Part shown: in pieces, positions 6,716 through 15,615 of the stretch
Layout of the letters: every line of letters starts with the position of its first letter
How positions within the stretch are numbered: the stretch's first letter is position 1
DNA from: Insolitispirillum peregrinum
GTDB taxonomy: Bacteria; Pseudomonadota; Alphaproteobacteria; Rhodospirillales; Rhodospirillaceae
DNA length: 64,000 nucleotides
NCBI RefSeq assembly: GCF_042665255.1
Contig: NZ_JBHTCD010000010.1
Reading direction: 5' to 3' (one strand)
Notes under the pieces: generated by a model
Seen by the model: only the letters and a program-made list of their open reading frames with translations
Database searches by the model: none
What the model was told of the DNA's origin: nothing
Position numbers and translations under genes: made by a program

Positions 6716-8215
6716 TCAGCGCATCAACGACTTTTCGCGCCGCCGTTGAACCGAGGAGGGAATCTTCATCCCTTCGCGATACTTTGCCACCGTCCGCCGG
6801 GCAATATCGATTCCATCCTTTTTCAGGATATCGACGATGGCATCATCGGACAGGATTTTGGCGGGTGGTTCGGCGTCGATCAGACTTTTGATCCGGTGCC
6901 GGACCGCCTCGGCGGAATGGGCATCAGCCCCATCAGCCCCGGCAATGGCCTGGGTGAAGAAATACTTCAGCTCAAAAATCCCGCGCGGGGTCGCAATGTA
7001 CTTGTTCGAGGTAACGCGGCTGACCGTGCTTTCATGCATTTCAATCGCGGCGGCAATATCACGCAAAATCAGTGGCCTAAGCCCCTGAATCCCGCGCTCG
7101 AAAAAGCCGTGCTGCTGGCGGACCAGTTCGCTGGCCACTTTCAGGATGGTGGTTGCCCGCTGATCGAGCGACTTCACCAGCCACGAAGCGGTCTGGAAGT
7201 TCTCGTTGATGAACGCCTTGTCGTCCTTGCTGCGCGCCGACCGTGACACCTTGGCGTAATAACGGTTATTGACCAGCACCCGCGGCAGGGTTTCGGGATT
7301 CAGCTCGACGATCCAGCCGCCTTCCGGATTGACGCGCATCAGGACATCGGGTGTCACCGGCTGCGCCGATTGCCCGTCAAATTGCTGCGCTGGCTTGGGG
7401 TCCAGCGTCCGCAACTCGGCGATCATCTCTTGCAGGTCTTCGTTATCAACCCCGCAGACCTTCAACAGGCCGGAGAAGTCCCGCCGCGCCACCATGTCGA
7501 GGTTGGCCAGCAGGGCCTCCATCGCCGGATCATAGCGGTTGCGGTCTTTCAGCTGAAGTGCCAGACATTCCTGTAACGAGCGGGCAAACAGTCCTGCCGG
7601 ATCAAAGCGTTGCAGCTTGACCAACACCCGTTCGACATGATCGGGCGTCGTCCCCAGCCCGTCGGCCAGTTCCGCCAGGTCGGCCCGCAGGTATCCGGCA
7701 TCATCCAGACTGTCAATCAGGGCCAGACCGATCATCCGTTCTGCCGGGGCGGCCAGATCGACCCCCATCTGCGACAACAGGTGATCGCGCAGGTTGGTCT
7801 GCACGGCCAGGGTTTCCTCGAACGAACGATCGTCACCGTCAAACCCGCCGCCGCCACTGTCGCTGCGTTGCCAGGCGGTCAGGTCATCGGGATCATAGGA
7901 CGGCCCTTCCATCGGGCTGCCTTCATCAAAGCTGTTGTTGACCTCGATATCCAGCGGAGCCTCGGCCCGGCTGCCATCGGGGCTGTCGAACAGCAGGCTG
8001 TCGGCATCCCGTCGTACTTCCGGCAGGCTCTCAACCGGAGCCACATCCGGCCCGTTCTCGCTGCGCTCCAGCAGCGGGTTCCGCTCCAGTTCCTGTTCGA
8101 CATAGGCGCTGAGTTCGATGTTCGACAACTGCAACAGCTTGATCGCCTGCTGAAGTTGCGGCGTCATCACCAGAGATTGCGTCTGTCGCAGGTCGAGCCG
8201 GGGCTGCATGGCCAT
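6716..8215 (-). CDS. rpoN: RNA polymerase sigma-54 factor
   Basis: A 499-residue sigma54 that directs RNA polymerase to -24/-12 promoters (nitrogen and related genes) and depends on AAA+ activators. Region I is visible at the start (LRQTQSLVMTPQLQQAIKLL), followed by an acidic linker with many Asp/Glu, the core-binding domain (LREHLLSQMGVDL-like segment and DPAGLFARSLQECL), and the C-terminal RpoN box ARRTVAKYREGM close to the end. Length is normal. It lies 22 bp downstream of lptB in the usual alphaproteobacterial lptA-lptB-rpoN arrangement. Confidence 0.97.
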   Translation of the reverse strand: MAMQPRLDLRQTQSLVMTPQLQQAIKLLQLSNIELSAYVEQELERNPLLERSENGPDVAPVESLPEVRRDADSLLFDSPDGSRAEAPLDIEVNNSFDEGSPMEGPSYDPDDLTAWQRSDSGGGGFDGDDRSFEETLAVQTNLRDHLLSQMGVDLAAPAERMIGLALIDSLDDAGYLRADLAELADGLGTTPDHVERVLVKLQRFDPAGLFARSLQECLALQLKDRNRYDPAMEALLANLDMVARRDFSGLLKVCGVDNEDLQEMIAELRTLDPKPAQQFDGQSAQPVTPDVLMRVNPEGGWIVELNPETLPRVLVNNRYYAKVSRSARSKDDKAFINENFQTASWLVKSLDQRATTILKVASELVRQQHGFFERGIQGLRPLILRDIAAAIEMHESTVSRVTSNKYIATPRGIFELKYFFTQAIAGADGADAHSAEAVRHRIKSLIDAEPPAKILSDDAIVDILKKDGIDIARRTVAKYREGMKIPSSVQRRREKSLMR

Positions 8216-8237
8216 GATCGCGGTCTCCGGGTCGGGG

Positions 8238-9044
8238 CTACAGGCTGAATTTTTCGCCGAGATAAACGCGCCGTACGCCTTCGTGGGCGACGATCTCGTC
8301 CGGCGTTCCTTCCATCATCACCGTCCCGTCATGCAGGATGTAGGCGCGGTCGATAATGTCGAGGGTTTCGCGTACGTTATGGTCGGTGATCAACACCCCC
8401 AGCCCCCGGTCTTTCAGGTGGGCCACCAGATCGCGGATTTCCCCCACCGCGATCGGGTCAATCCCGGCCAGCGGCTCATCAAGCAGAATGAAATGCGGGC
8501 TGGAGGCCAACGCGCGGGCGATTTCCACCCGTCGCCGTTCCCCACCGGACAGTGCCAGCGCCGAGGCATGACGCAGGTGACTGATGGAAAATTCGGCCAG
8601 CAGCTCTTCCAGCAAGGACTCGCGGCGGTCGGCCTGTGGCTCGGCCACCTCCAGCACCGCCATCAGGTTGCCTTCGACGGTCATGCCACGGAAAATCGAG
8701 GCTTCCTGAGGCAGATAGCCAATGCCCAGACGGGCACGGCGGTACATAGGCAATGCGGTGATGTTGCTGTCGTCCAGCTCAATACTGCCGGCATCGGGGG
8801 TGATCAGGCCGGTCACGCAGTAAAAGCAGGTGGTCTTCCCGGCTCCATTGGGGCCCAGCAGACCAACGGCCTCGCCCCGCCGAACGGACAGGGACACATC
8901 GCGCAACACCGGACGGCGCTTATAGCGTTTACCGATGTTCTTCACTTTCAACCCGCTGCCCGCATTTTCAAGACCGTCGCGGGGGCTGGCAACAGCCGGG
9001 TCGCTGGGTGCAGGCACGGACGTATCGGGTGAAAGAGCACTCAT
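8238..9044 (-). CDS. lptB: LPS export ABC transporter ATP-binding protein LptB
   Basis: A 268-residue cytoplasmic ATPase that powers LptFG-driven extraction of lipopolysaccharide from the inner membrane. Walker A GPNGAGKT near residue 60, the signature LSGGERRRVEIARAL, Walker B FILLDEPLAGIDP and the H-loop (LITDHNVRETL) are all intact. The N-terminal 35 residues (Pro/Ala/Ser-rich) precede the conserved start KVKNIGKRYK, which is longer than in enteric LptB (241 aa), so translation might begin later. It lies between lptA and rpoN on the same strand. Confidence 0.96.
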   Translation of the reverse strand: MSALSPDTSVPAPSDPAVASPRDGLENAGSGLKVKNIGKRYKRRPVLRDVSLSVRRGEAVGLLGPNGAGKTTCFYCVTGLITPDAGSIELDDSNITALPMYRRARLGIGYLPQEASIFRGMTVEGNLMAVLEVAEPQADRRESLLEELLAEFSISHLRHASALALSGGERRRVEIARALASSPHFILLDEPLAGIDPIAVGEIRDLVAHLKDRGLGVLITDHNVRETLDIIDRAYILHDGTVMMEGTPDEIVAHEGVRRVYLGEKFSL

Positions 9045-9133
9045 CGGTCTGCTTATACCATTGTTGGGTTACCAACACTGCTGTACCACAGCCGATGGCC
9101 CGATGACATTTGCCATTCGGCCTATTGCGCGGC

Positions 9134-10021
9134 CTATTGTGCGGCAGGAATTTTGTTCGGGGCGATAATCGCCCGAGCCTTGCCGCCTTCGGCCCCGCCG
9201 CCAGTCAGAGTGCTGATACCGGTTTTCATGTTCACAGTCGCGACCCCGCCATTCAGGACACTGTCGCCGCGCGTCAGTGTAACCGAACCGGTCAGGGTTG
9301 CGATACCTGTTTTGGCATTGTATTTGCCTTGCGATCCGCGTGCCGTTTCCTTATCGGTTGCAATGACAACCCCCCCAGTCGCATCAACGGTTTCAAGCTC
9401 GGTTTTTCCGTTGGTTTGCGTCATGTGGGCGGTCAGCAGATCGGCATTCAGGGTGCGGGTTCCCTGCACCATCTGGGCCTTGCCACGGGCAACAGCAATC
9501 TGGGTCCGCACGTCATATTCCAGCGCATCACGGGCGGTGATCGTTTCTTTGGGCGTGACCAGCGTCACCGGCCCATGGGCGTTGGTCAGCACCATTTTGC
9601 CGCTATCGACATTATAGGTGGCCTGCGAGCCGCTGGCCGTTTCAGTCGCCGAGACGATCCGCACCGACCCGTTGGCTTCGATGCGGGTGATGTTGCTGCC
9701 CGCCCCCATCGGAGTGTCTGCCCCGGAGGCTGTGGCAGGGGCCGCCGGAGCAGCGTCGCCACCCGAGCGGTAATAGGCGATCAGCTCGTCGGCATAGACC
9801 GAAACGCCGTTGCGCGATGCCACCGCATTGCCACGGGCGATAAAGCGTTGCTGGCCTTGCTGCCATTCAATACCGTTATCAGCCAGCACTTCGATCGGCC
9901 CGTTGCCGGACTCGCCGCCCATGTCCAGCCCGGCAGCACCACCGCTCACCGACCAGCCGATGACCGCGACACCCAGCAGCATCGCTGTGGCCCATGCGAG
10001 TCTGGAGTTTTTCGCGCTCAT
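9134..10021 (-). CDS. lptA: LPS transport periplasmic protein LptA (OstA-like, long form)
   Basis: A 295-residue periplasmic bridge protein carrying lipopolysaccharide from LptC to LptDE. An N-terminal hydrophobic signal (LAWATAMLLGVAVIGWSVSGG) precedes repeated OstA-type beta-jellyroll motifs (ARGNAVASRNG, LTNAHGPVTLVTPKE, ARGSQGKYN, LTGSVTLTRGDSVLNGG). It is over 100 residues longer than enteric LptA (185 aa), mainly through an Ala/Pro/Gly insertion near residue 90 and extra strands. Its ATG overlaps the lptC stop codon by 2 bp, indicating translational coupling. Confidence 0.92.
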   Translation of the reverse strand: MSAKNSRLAWATAMLLGVAVIGWSVSGGAAGLDMGGESGNGPIEVLADNGIEWQQGQQRFIARGNAVASRNGVSVYADELIAYYRSGGDAAPAAPATASGADTPMGAGSNITRIEANGSVRIVSATETASGSQATYNVDSGKMVLTNAHGPVTLVTPKETITARDALEYDVRTQIAVARGKAQMVQGTRTLNADLLTAHMTQTNGKTELETVDATGGVVIATDKETARGSQGKYNAKTGIATLTGSVTLTRGDSVLNGGVATVNMKTGISTLTGGGAEGGKARAIIAPNKIPAAQ

Positions 10022-10911
10022 TGTTTTTTCCCTGCCGCCTTGTCATTGCCTTTATGCCCCTGCGAAGACCCTTTTGCCTTGGCAGCAGGGGGGACCGGAG
10101 CAACGGGCACAGCCTCGGTTCCCTCGGCACCCCGCAGCAGCAACCGGGATTTGCCGGTCACTTGCAGGGTGCGCTCTTTCTGATTGACGATAAAGCCTTC
10201 CCCATCCAGCGACCCGAACGGCCCCTGTCCGCTGACCTGCCGGGAGCCTTGCGCGATGCCGTCGCGCAACAGGATTTCGGCCCCTTCGGTATGCAGTTCA
10301 TAACCGCCATCATGGTACAGGCTGACATTCCCGTCCAGGGTCAGGATGTTTTTTTCCTGATAGAACAACCCCTTGTTGGCTCCCAGCATCACCCAGGCAC
10401 CGTCTTTCAGGGTCATGTCCGCCTGCGGATGTGACAGCTCGACCACCCGCGATCCCGGTGCTGTTTCTTCGGCCAGATCAGCGGTGACGGAATAGGCCTG
10501 TCGCTGATCATCGCTGCCGTAATAGCGCGCATTGACCAGCTGCTGGCTTTCGCGCACCTGATCACCAACGTTGGCAAAGGTAATGGCAAAAGCCTCTTCG
10601 CCAACCTTTTGCATCTGCGGCCACAGCACCACCGCCGCCGTCAAAACCACCGCCGTCGCCGGAAACACCACCTTGGCCAGCGACACAAAACGACTGTAAC
10701 GCCCCGACCACGACCGACCGCCCCCGGCGTCCGCTCCGCTTTTGATGTCTACAGTGATCCGCTGAACACCCGGTGATGTGCGGCCAGCCAGTCCCTCTTC
10801 CCGGGCAACCAGCAACCGCGGCTCCGACTCCGTTTCCGGGGTCAGGGCAGCAGCCTCAGGCGGCACAGGCCGCGTGACGGTCGGCTCGGAACGGGGGATG
10901 TTTTTTTTCAT
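10018..10911 (-). CDS. lptC: LPS export protein LptC
   Basis: A 297-residue bitopic inner-membrane protein that accepts lipopolysaccharide from LptB2FG and hands it to LptA. About 90 N-terminal cytoplasmic residues (basic and Gly/Ser-rich) precede one membrane segment (VVFPATAVVLTAAVVLWP), followed by a periplasmic beta-jellyroll (residues about 115-270, e.g. GNVSLYHDGGYELHTEGAEI). A Lys/Gly-rich tail ends the protein. The long cytoplasmic N-terminus is typical of alphaproteobacterial LptC but the ATG at 10911 is not certain. It overlaps kdsD by 4 bp and lptA by 4 bp. Confidence 0.88.
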   Translation of the reverse strand: MKKNIPRSEPTVTRPVPPEAAALTPETESEPRLLVAREEGLAGRTSPGVQRITVDIKSGADAGGGRSWSGRYSRFVSLAKVVFPATAVVLTAAVVLWPQMQKVGEEAFAITFANVGDQVRESQQLVNARYYGSDDQRQAYSVTADLAEETAPGSRVVELSHPQADMTLKDGAWVMLGANKGLFYQEKNILTLDGNVSLYHDGGYELHTEGAEILLRDGIAQGSRQVSGQGPFGSLDGEGFIVNQKERTLQVTGKSRLLLRGAEGTEAVPVAPVPPAAKAKGSSQGHKGNDKAAGKKQ

Positions 10912-11945
10912 ACAAGGCCAGCCCGCAGCAAATCATGAATATGCAGGATACCAACCGGCTTGCCATTCTCAACCACGAACAGGCTGGTTACCTTGGACGC
11001 ATTCATGATGTGCAGGGCTTCGGCAGCCATCAACGTCGGTGTGACCGATTTCGGCCCGCGCGTCATCACCGCTCCCACCGCCTTTCCCGGCAGGTCCGGG
11101 GCCATATGGCGGCGCAAATCGCCATCGGTGATGATCCCGACCAGTTGATCGTTTTCCACCACCCCGACGCAACCGAAACTCTTGCTGGTCATTACCAGCA
11201 GGGCTTCGGCCATCGTCACCGTCGGCGCGCACAGGGGCAGAGCCTCGGCCCCATGCATCAGGTCGGCGACCTTTTGCAGGCGCTTGCCCAGCTTGCCACC
11301 GGGATGGAACAGGCGGAAATCCGATGCCGAAAAGCCGCGCCGTTCCAGCAACGCCACCGCCAGCGCATCACCCAGAGCCAGCGTTGCCGTGGTCGAGGTG
11401 GTCGGGGCCAAACCGTGCGGACAGGCTTCCGCCACCGCCGGCAAGACCAGCGCCACATCCGCCGCCTGCGCCAGCGTGCTGCCCGCCCGGCTGGTGATCG
11501 CCACCAGCGGAATGGCAAAGCGGCGGGTAAAGGCAATGATGTCGGACAGTTCGCTGGTTTCCCCCGAGTTGGAGATCGCCAGCACCACGTCCTGTGTGGT
11601 CACCATCCCCAGATCGCCATGGCTGGCTTCGGCGGGGTGGACAAATAACGACGGCGTCCCGGTCGAGGCCAGCGTTGCGGCGATCTTGGTGCCGATGTGG
11701 CCGGATTTCCCCATCCCGGACACCACCACCCGTCCCTGCGCCCGCTCCATCAGCGCCAGCGCGGCAAGGAACTCCCGCCCCAATTCCGCGGCCATGGTGG
11801 TCAGCGCCGTGGCCTCGAGAGCCAGCGTGTTGCGGGCCGAGGTCAGGATCACCTCCTGCTCGGCAGCACTGAACGCGTCATCGGGAACCGGCGGAACGGT
11901 CGGCAGGCTGTCGGAAAGGCGGGGGGCGTCTGAGGTCACGGTCAA
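10908..11945 (-). CDS. kdsD: Arabinose-5-phosphate isomerase KdsD/KpsF (SIS + 2 CBS)
   Basis: A 345-residue aldose-ketose isomerase converting ribulose-5-phosphate to arabinose-5-phosphate, the first step to Kdo. The SIS domain (residues about 55-190) shows VSGMGKSGHIGTKIAATLASTG and FVHPAEASHGDLG; two CBS domains follow (residues about 220-345). The reading frame opens with a TTG codon at 11945 and has a GTG two codons in (11939), so the exact start is unsettled. It is part of the kdsD-lptC-lptA-lptB unit, linking Kdo supply to LPS export. Confidence 0.93.
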   Translation of the reverse strand: MTVTSDAPRLSDSLPTVPPVPDDAFSAAEQEVILTSARNTLALEATALTTMAAELGREFLAALALMERAQGRVVVSGMGKSGHIGTKIAATLASTGTPSLFVHPAEASHGDLGMVTTQDVVLAISNSGETSELSDIIAFTRRFAIPLVAITSRAGSTLAQAADVALVLPAVAEACPHGLAPTTSTTATLALGDALAVALLERRGFSASDFRLFHPGGKLGKRLQKVADLMHGAEALPLCAPTVTMAEALLVMTSKSFGCVGVVENDQLVGIITDGDLRRHMAPDLPGKAVGAVMTRGPKSVTPTLMAAEALHIMNASKVTSLFVVENGKPVGILHIHDLLRAGLV

Positions 11946-12114
11946 AAGCTCTTTTACAGGATCAGCAACGAAGACCCTTCTCTATGGGGGTCTGCCGCGG
12001 GCGACGCAAGATAGCAGCACTCCCGCAGCGGTGCCAACGCCATATGAGCTGGACACAGCCCCCTCTGAAACCGGATTCTGCCAACAGGCCAGACCCCGAC
12101 AGCAAGTGCCACCA

Positions 12115-12729
12115 TCAGTGGCTGAAAATGTCCTGACCTTCCCAATCCTGCAAATCGAGCATCGCCCGCGTCGGCAGGAAATCAAAACAGGCCTGCGCCA
12201 GCGCCGCCCGTCCTTCGCGCACCAGCAAGCGGTCAAGGACCTCTTTCAGCCGGTGCAGATACAGAACATCCGAAGCGGCATAGGCCAGTTGCTGCTCGCT
12301 CAGGCTTTCCGCACCCCAGTCAGAGCTTTGCTGTTCCTTTGACAGCTCCACCCCCAGCAACTGGGAACACAGCACCTTCAGCCCGTGGCTTTCGGTGTTG
12401 GTGCGGGTCAGCTTGCTGGCAATCTTGGTGCAGTACAGCGGAGTCGCATCAACCCCCAGCCGGTGTTTGATCTGCGCCACATCGAAACGGGCATAGTGGA
12501 AAATCTTCAGCAGGCTCTGGTCGCCCAGTACCCGCTTCAGGTTCGGGCAGTCATAACCGTAAACGCCGCCAACCTGCACCACATGGGCATCGCCATCCCC
12601 GGCGGACAATTGCACCACGCACAGACGATCGCGCACCAGTGACAGCCCCATCGTTTCGGTATCAACGGCAATCGCGCCCTGAAAGGTCAGGCCGTCGGGC
12701 AGGTCGCCCTGGTGATAATGAATGGTCAT
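12115..12729 (-). CDS. rnd: Ribonuclease D-type 3'-5' exonuclease (short form)
   Basis: A 204-residue DEDD-family exonuclease consisting only of the catalytic domain, without the HRDC domains of E. coli RNase D; this short form is normal in alphaproteobacteria. The first motif is VDTETMGL, the second FHYARFDVAQI, and the third YAASDVLYLHRL with the conserved tyrosine and aspartates. The ATG at 12729 (MTIHYHQGD) is preceded by GGGGGC; an in-frame ATG at 12750 would add seven unconserved residues. It probably trims tRNA or other small RNA 3' ends, and lies next to three tRNA genes. Confidence 0.9.
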   Translation of the reverse strand: MTIHYHQGDLPDGLTFQGAIAVDTETMGLSLVRDRLCVVQLSAGDGDAHVVQVGGVYGYDCPNLKRVLGDQSLLKIFHYARFDVAQIKHRLGVDATPLYCTKIASKLTRTNTESHGLKVLCSQLLGVELSKEQQSSDWGAESLSEQQLAYAASDVLYLHRLKEVLDRLLVREGRAALAQACFDFLPTRAMLDLQDWEGQDIFSH

Positions 12730-12798
12730 GAAGCCCCCGGTTCTGTTCACGGCAAAGACACGTCAGGCAATAATGCCCGATCACGGTGGCCATCAGAC

Positions 12799-12850
12799 CA
12801 AAAAAAATCGGCTTGGTGAAGACCCGCTGTGCGGAGCTTTACCAAGCCGA
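12799..12850 (-). terminator. Rho-independent terminator of tRNA-Leu copy 1
   Basis: Minus strand: ATCGGCTTGGT pairs with ACCAAGCCGAT across a GC-rich loop, followed by an uninterrupted T-run. It starts right after the tRNA CCA end. Confidence 0.85.
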
Positions 12851-12937
12851 TGGTGCCCAGGAGAAGACTCGAACTTCCACGACATTTCTGCCACAGGTAC
12901 CTGAAACCTGCGCGTCTACCAATTCCGCCACCTGGGC
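12851..12937 (-). tRNA. tRNA-Leu(CAG), copy 1
   Basis: An 87-nt tRNA with encoded CCA. Acceptor stem GCCCAGG/CCTGGGC, D-arm GGCGGAATTGGTAGACGC, anticodon stem CAGGT/ACCTG around loop TTCAGGT giving anticodon CAG, a long variable arm as expected for Leu, and T-arm with GTTCGAGTC. Two further copies follow at 261- and 257-bp intervals. Confidence 0.97.
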
Positions 12938-12992
12938 AGGTGGTTCGGTCCGTTCCACCGTTGCCGGTGCCGCTGGACTGCGGTGGAGGCGG

Positions 12993-13021
12993 TTTGTAAG
13001 GGATTACCCCAGAACCGTCAA
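12993..13021 (-). promoter_or_regulatory. Promoter of tRNA-Leu copy 1
   Basis: TTGACG (13021-13016), 17-bp spacer, TACAAA (12998-12993) on the minus strand, about 55 bp before the mature tRNA 5' end. Confidence 0.75.
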
Positions 13022-13060
13022 GCTGTTTTTTAAAGAAAAACAACGACAGCCACTCAGGCC

Positions 13061-13111
13061 AAAAAAAATCGGCTTGGTGAAGACCCGCTGTGCGGAGCTT
13101 TACCAAGCCGA
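13061..13111 (-). terminator. Rho-independent terminator of tRNA-Leu copy 2
   Basis: Same hairpin and T-run as copy 1 (ATCGGCTTGGT/ACCAAGCCGAT then eight T). Confidence 0.85.
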
Positions 13112-13198
13112 TGGTGCCCAGGAGAAGACTCGAACTTCCACGACATTTCTGCCACAGGTACCTGAAACCTGCGCGTCTACCAATTCCGCCACCTGGGC
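13112..13198 (-). tRNA. tRNA-Leu(CAG), copy 2
   Basis: Identical in mature sequence to copies 1 and 3, 87 nt with CCA, anticodon CAG. It has its own promoter and terminator. Confidence 0.97.
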
Positions 13199-13252
13199 AG
13201 GTGGTCGGTCCGTTCCACCGTTGCCGGTGCCGCTGGACTGCGGTGGAGGCGG

Positions 13253-13281
13253 TTTGTAAGGGATTACCCCAAGGCCGTCAA
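13253..13281 (-). promoter_or_regulatory. Promoter of tRNA-Leu copy 2
   Basis: TTGACG (13281-13276), 17-bp spacer, TACAAA (13258-13253) on the minus strand. Confidence 0.75.
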
Positions 13282-13317
13282 GCTGTTTTTTAAAGAAAAA
13301 ACCAGCAGCGATCGGGC

Positions 13318-13368
13318 AAAAAAAATCGGCTTGGTGAAGACCCGCTGTGCGGAGCTTTACCAAGCCGA
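13318..13368 (-). terminator. Rho-independent terminator of tRNA-Leu copy 3
   Basis: Same hairpin with T-run as the other two copies. Confidence 0.85.
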
Positions 13369-13455
13369 TGGTGCCCAGGAGAAGACTCGAACTTCCACGA
13401 CATTTCTGCCACAGGTACCTGAAACCTGCGCGTCTACCAATTCCGCCACCTGGGC
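13369..13455 (-). tRNA. tRNA-Leu(CAG), copy 3 (promoter-distal of the array's start)
   Basis: 87 nt with CCA, anticodon CAG, same sequence as the other copies. This is the first copy met when reading the minus strand; the sequence upstream of its promoter diverges, which marks the edge of the triplicated unit. Confidence 0.97.
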
Positions 13456-13509
13456 AGGTGGTCGGTCCGTTCCACCGTTGCCGGTGCCGCTGGACTGCGG
13501 TGAAGGCGG

Positions 13510-13538
13510 TTTGTAAGGAACTATTCCTTCCCCGTCAA
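13510..13538 (-). promoter_or_regulatory. Promoter of tRNA-Leu copy 3
   Basis: TTGACG (13538-13533), 17-bp spacer, TACAAA (13515-13510) on the minus strand. The spacer differs from copies 1 and 2 while both boxes are conserved. Confidence 0.75.
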
Positions 13539-13675
13539 TATCTTTTTTATCGTCCCCTGCAAAATGCCGAACGGGCAAGATTTTCCACCCTCCCCGCGCC
13601 AACGCTTGCACAGTGCCGTTGGTTATGCCAGTTTTCGCCCACCCAAATGCGTAGTGTCAGGGAGTGTGCGGGACC

Positions 13676-14695
13676 ATGGCTGAACGCCTTATTACCGTCT
13701 TTGGTGGGTCCGGTTTCGTCGGACGCCATCTTGTCAACCAGCTGGCGGACGAAGGATGGCGCGTGCGCGTGGCCGTGCGCGACCCGGAAGGCGCCAAGTT
13801 TCTGAAGCCACTGGGCGATCTGGGGCAAATCACCCCGGTGCCCGCCAGCCTGCTGAACCCCGAGTCGGTCAAGCGCGCCTGCGCCGGGGCCGATGTGGTG
13901 ATCAATCTGGTCGGTATCCTGCATGAAAGCGGCAAGTCCAGCTTTCAGGCGATTCATGCCGACGGTGCCGCGCTGGTCGCCGAAGCCGCCAAGGCCGCTG
14001 GTGTGAAGACCTTTGTGCAGATGAGCGCGCTGGGGGCGTCCAGCTCCAGCCCGTCACGCTATGCCCGCAGCAAGGCCGAAGGCGAACAGCGCGTCCGCGC
14101 TGCCTTCCCGTCGGCCACCATCGTTCGCCCGTCGGTGATCTTCGGGCCGGAAGACGGTTTCTATAACCGCTTTGGCGCGATGGCCCGTCTGCTGCCAGTG
14201 CTGGTGTACTTCTGCAAGGATGCCCCCGGCCTGAAGACCGGTGCCAACGGCAGCCCGGCGCTGGACTTCTACGGTGCCGGTGGTCCGAAGTTCCAGCCGG
14301 TCTACGTCGGTGACGTCGCCAAGGCGATCGTCAAGGCCCTGAAGGACCCTGCAATGGCCGGCAAGACCTATGAACTGGGTGGCCCGCGCACCTATTCCCT
14401 GCGCGAAGTGATGGAACAGGTGTCGCGCGAAACCCGCCGCAACCGTCTGGTCCTGCCCGCTCCGATGTGGCTGGCGAAGATTCAGGCGCTGTTCCTGCAG
14501 TTCCTGCCCAACCCGCCGCTGACCCCCGATCAGGTTGCCCTGCTGCAAAGCGACAACATCCTGACCGGCGCCTGCCCGGGCCTGAAGGATCTGGGCATCG
14601 AGCCGGAATCTGTCGAAGCGGTCATTCCCAGCTATATCGACCGGTTCCGCCCGCTGCACCGGCAGATTCGCCGTCTGGGTAAAAAACACGCCTGA
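13676..14695 (+). CDS. NDUFA9-like atypical SDR (complex I-associated NAD(P)-binding protein)
   Basis: A 339-residue extended/atypical short-chain dehydrogenase of the NDUFA9 family, found as an accessory complex I subunit in mitochondria and alphaproteobacteria. The Rossmann start ITVFGGSGFVGRHLV, the NLVGIL strand, PSVIFGPEDGFYNRF and QPVYVGDVAKAIV are characteristic. The usual SDR YxxxK is replaced by a degenerate YARSKAEGE, which retains Tyr and Lys. ATG at 13676 follows GGGAC; the in-frame GTG at 13664 is less likely. No other complex I gene is nearby, so a role in complex I is inferred from the family. Confidence 0.87.
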   Translation: MAERLITVFGGSGFVGRHLVNQLADEGWRVRVAVRDPEGAKFLKPLGDLGQITPVPASLLNPESVKRACAGADVVINLVGILHESGKSSFQAIHADGAALVAEAAKAAGVKTFVQMSALGASSSSPSRYARSKAEGEQRVRAAFPSATIVRPSVIFGPEDGFYNRFGAMARLLPVLVYFCKDAPGLKTGANGSPALDFYGAGGPKFQPVYVGDVAKAIVKALKDPAMAGKTYELGGPRTYSLREVMEQVSRETRRNRLVLPAPMWLAKIQALFLQFLPNPPLTPDQVALLQSDNILTGACPGLKDLGIEPESVEAVIPSYIDRFRPLHRQIRRLGKKHA

Positions 14696-14804
14696 CCGCT
14701 TCCCGTCACCGGGGAGTGGTTCACCGCGGCTCGCAATCCGACGATTGCGGGCCGCAGTGCGTTTTGTCCCCGCTGCTGCTTTTCCGTCACCAAGAGGGAT
14801 CACC

Positions 14805-15605
14805 ATGAAGATTGCCATTGTGGGCTGCGCTGGCCGGATGGGCCGAATGCTGTTAACCGAAGTTCAGGCCGTTGATGGCTGCCAGTTGAGCGGCGGAACC
14901 GGCCCGAGCGGAGCGCCGGAAATCGGCCGCGACATCGGCCTGCTGATCGGCCCGACTCCACTGGGAATCACGGTGAGCGACGATGCCGAGGCGGTGTTTG
15001 CCGCCGCCGATGCGGTGATTGACTTCACCGCCCCCGACGCCACCGTTGTCCATGCGGCGCTGGCAGCAAAGCACAACACCGCGCTGATCGTCGGCACCAC
15101 CGGCCTGAGCGCCAGCCACCAGAGCGCCCTCGACGAGGCCGCCAAGAGCGTGCCAGTGGTGTTTGCCCCCAACATGAGTGTCGGCGTCAACCTGCTGTTC
15201 GCCCTGACCCAGAAAGTCGCCGCCACCCTCGGCATTGATTACGATATCGAAATCGTTGAAATGCACCACCGTCACAAGGTCGATGCTCCGTCGGGCACCG
15301 CACTGGGTCTGGGCCGTGCCGCAGCGGCAGGCCGGGGAGTGGCGCTGGATGCGGTGAAGGAAACCGTCCGTGACGGTCACACCGGCGCCCGCGAGGCAGG
15401 CAAGATCGGCTTTGCCACCCTGCGCGGCGGTGATGTGGTCGGCGACCACACGGTGATCTTTGCCAGCGAAGGCGAACGGGTCGAGCTGACCCACAAGGCC
15501 AGCTCGCGCGCCATCTTTGCCCGGGGGGCCGTGCGCGCCGCCCAGTGGTGCGATGGTCGCCCGGCGGGTCTGTACAGCATGCTCGACGTGCTCGGCCTCG
15601 CCTGA
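14805..15605 (+). CDS. dapB: 4-hydroxy-tetrahydrodipicolinate reductase (first copy)
   Basis: A 266-residue NAD(P)H-dependent reductase making tetrahydrodipicolinate in the lysine/diaminopimelate pathway. N-terminal GCAGRMGRM nucleotide-binding motif at residue 7, TTGLS strand, and catalytic motif EMHHRHKVDAPSGTA with the His-His and Lys intact. The ATG at 14805 follows AGAGGGATCACC. A second, equally complete dapB follows 55 bp downstream. This copy keeps the more typical N-terminal half. Confidence 0.95.
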   Translation: MKIAIVGCAGRMGRMLLTEVQAVDGCQLSGGTGPSGAPEIGRDIGLLIGPTPLGITVSDDAEAVFAAADAVIDFTAPDATVVHAALAAKHNTALIVGTTGLSASHQSALDEAAKSVPVVFAPNMSVGVNLLFALTQKVAATLGIDYDIEIVEMHHRHKVDAPSGTALGLGRAAAAGRGVALDAVKETVRDGHTGAREAGKIGFATLRGGDVVGDHTVIFASEGERVELTHKASSRAIFARGAVRAAQWCDGRPAGLYSMLDVLGLA

Positions 15606-15615
15606 GCCTTTGTCA

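Noticed and set aside
6374..7246. 290-codon plus-strand frame covering the rpoN-ptsN gap and rpoN end
   Set aside because: Its second half is antisense to conserved rpoN, and its first half has no recognisable protein features.
12786..13516. Tandem direct repeats that could suggest a CRISPR array
   Set aside because: The repeated unit is about 260 bp and contains a complete tRNA-Leu with promoter and terminator; peptides read across it are artefacts.
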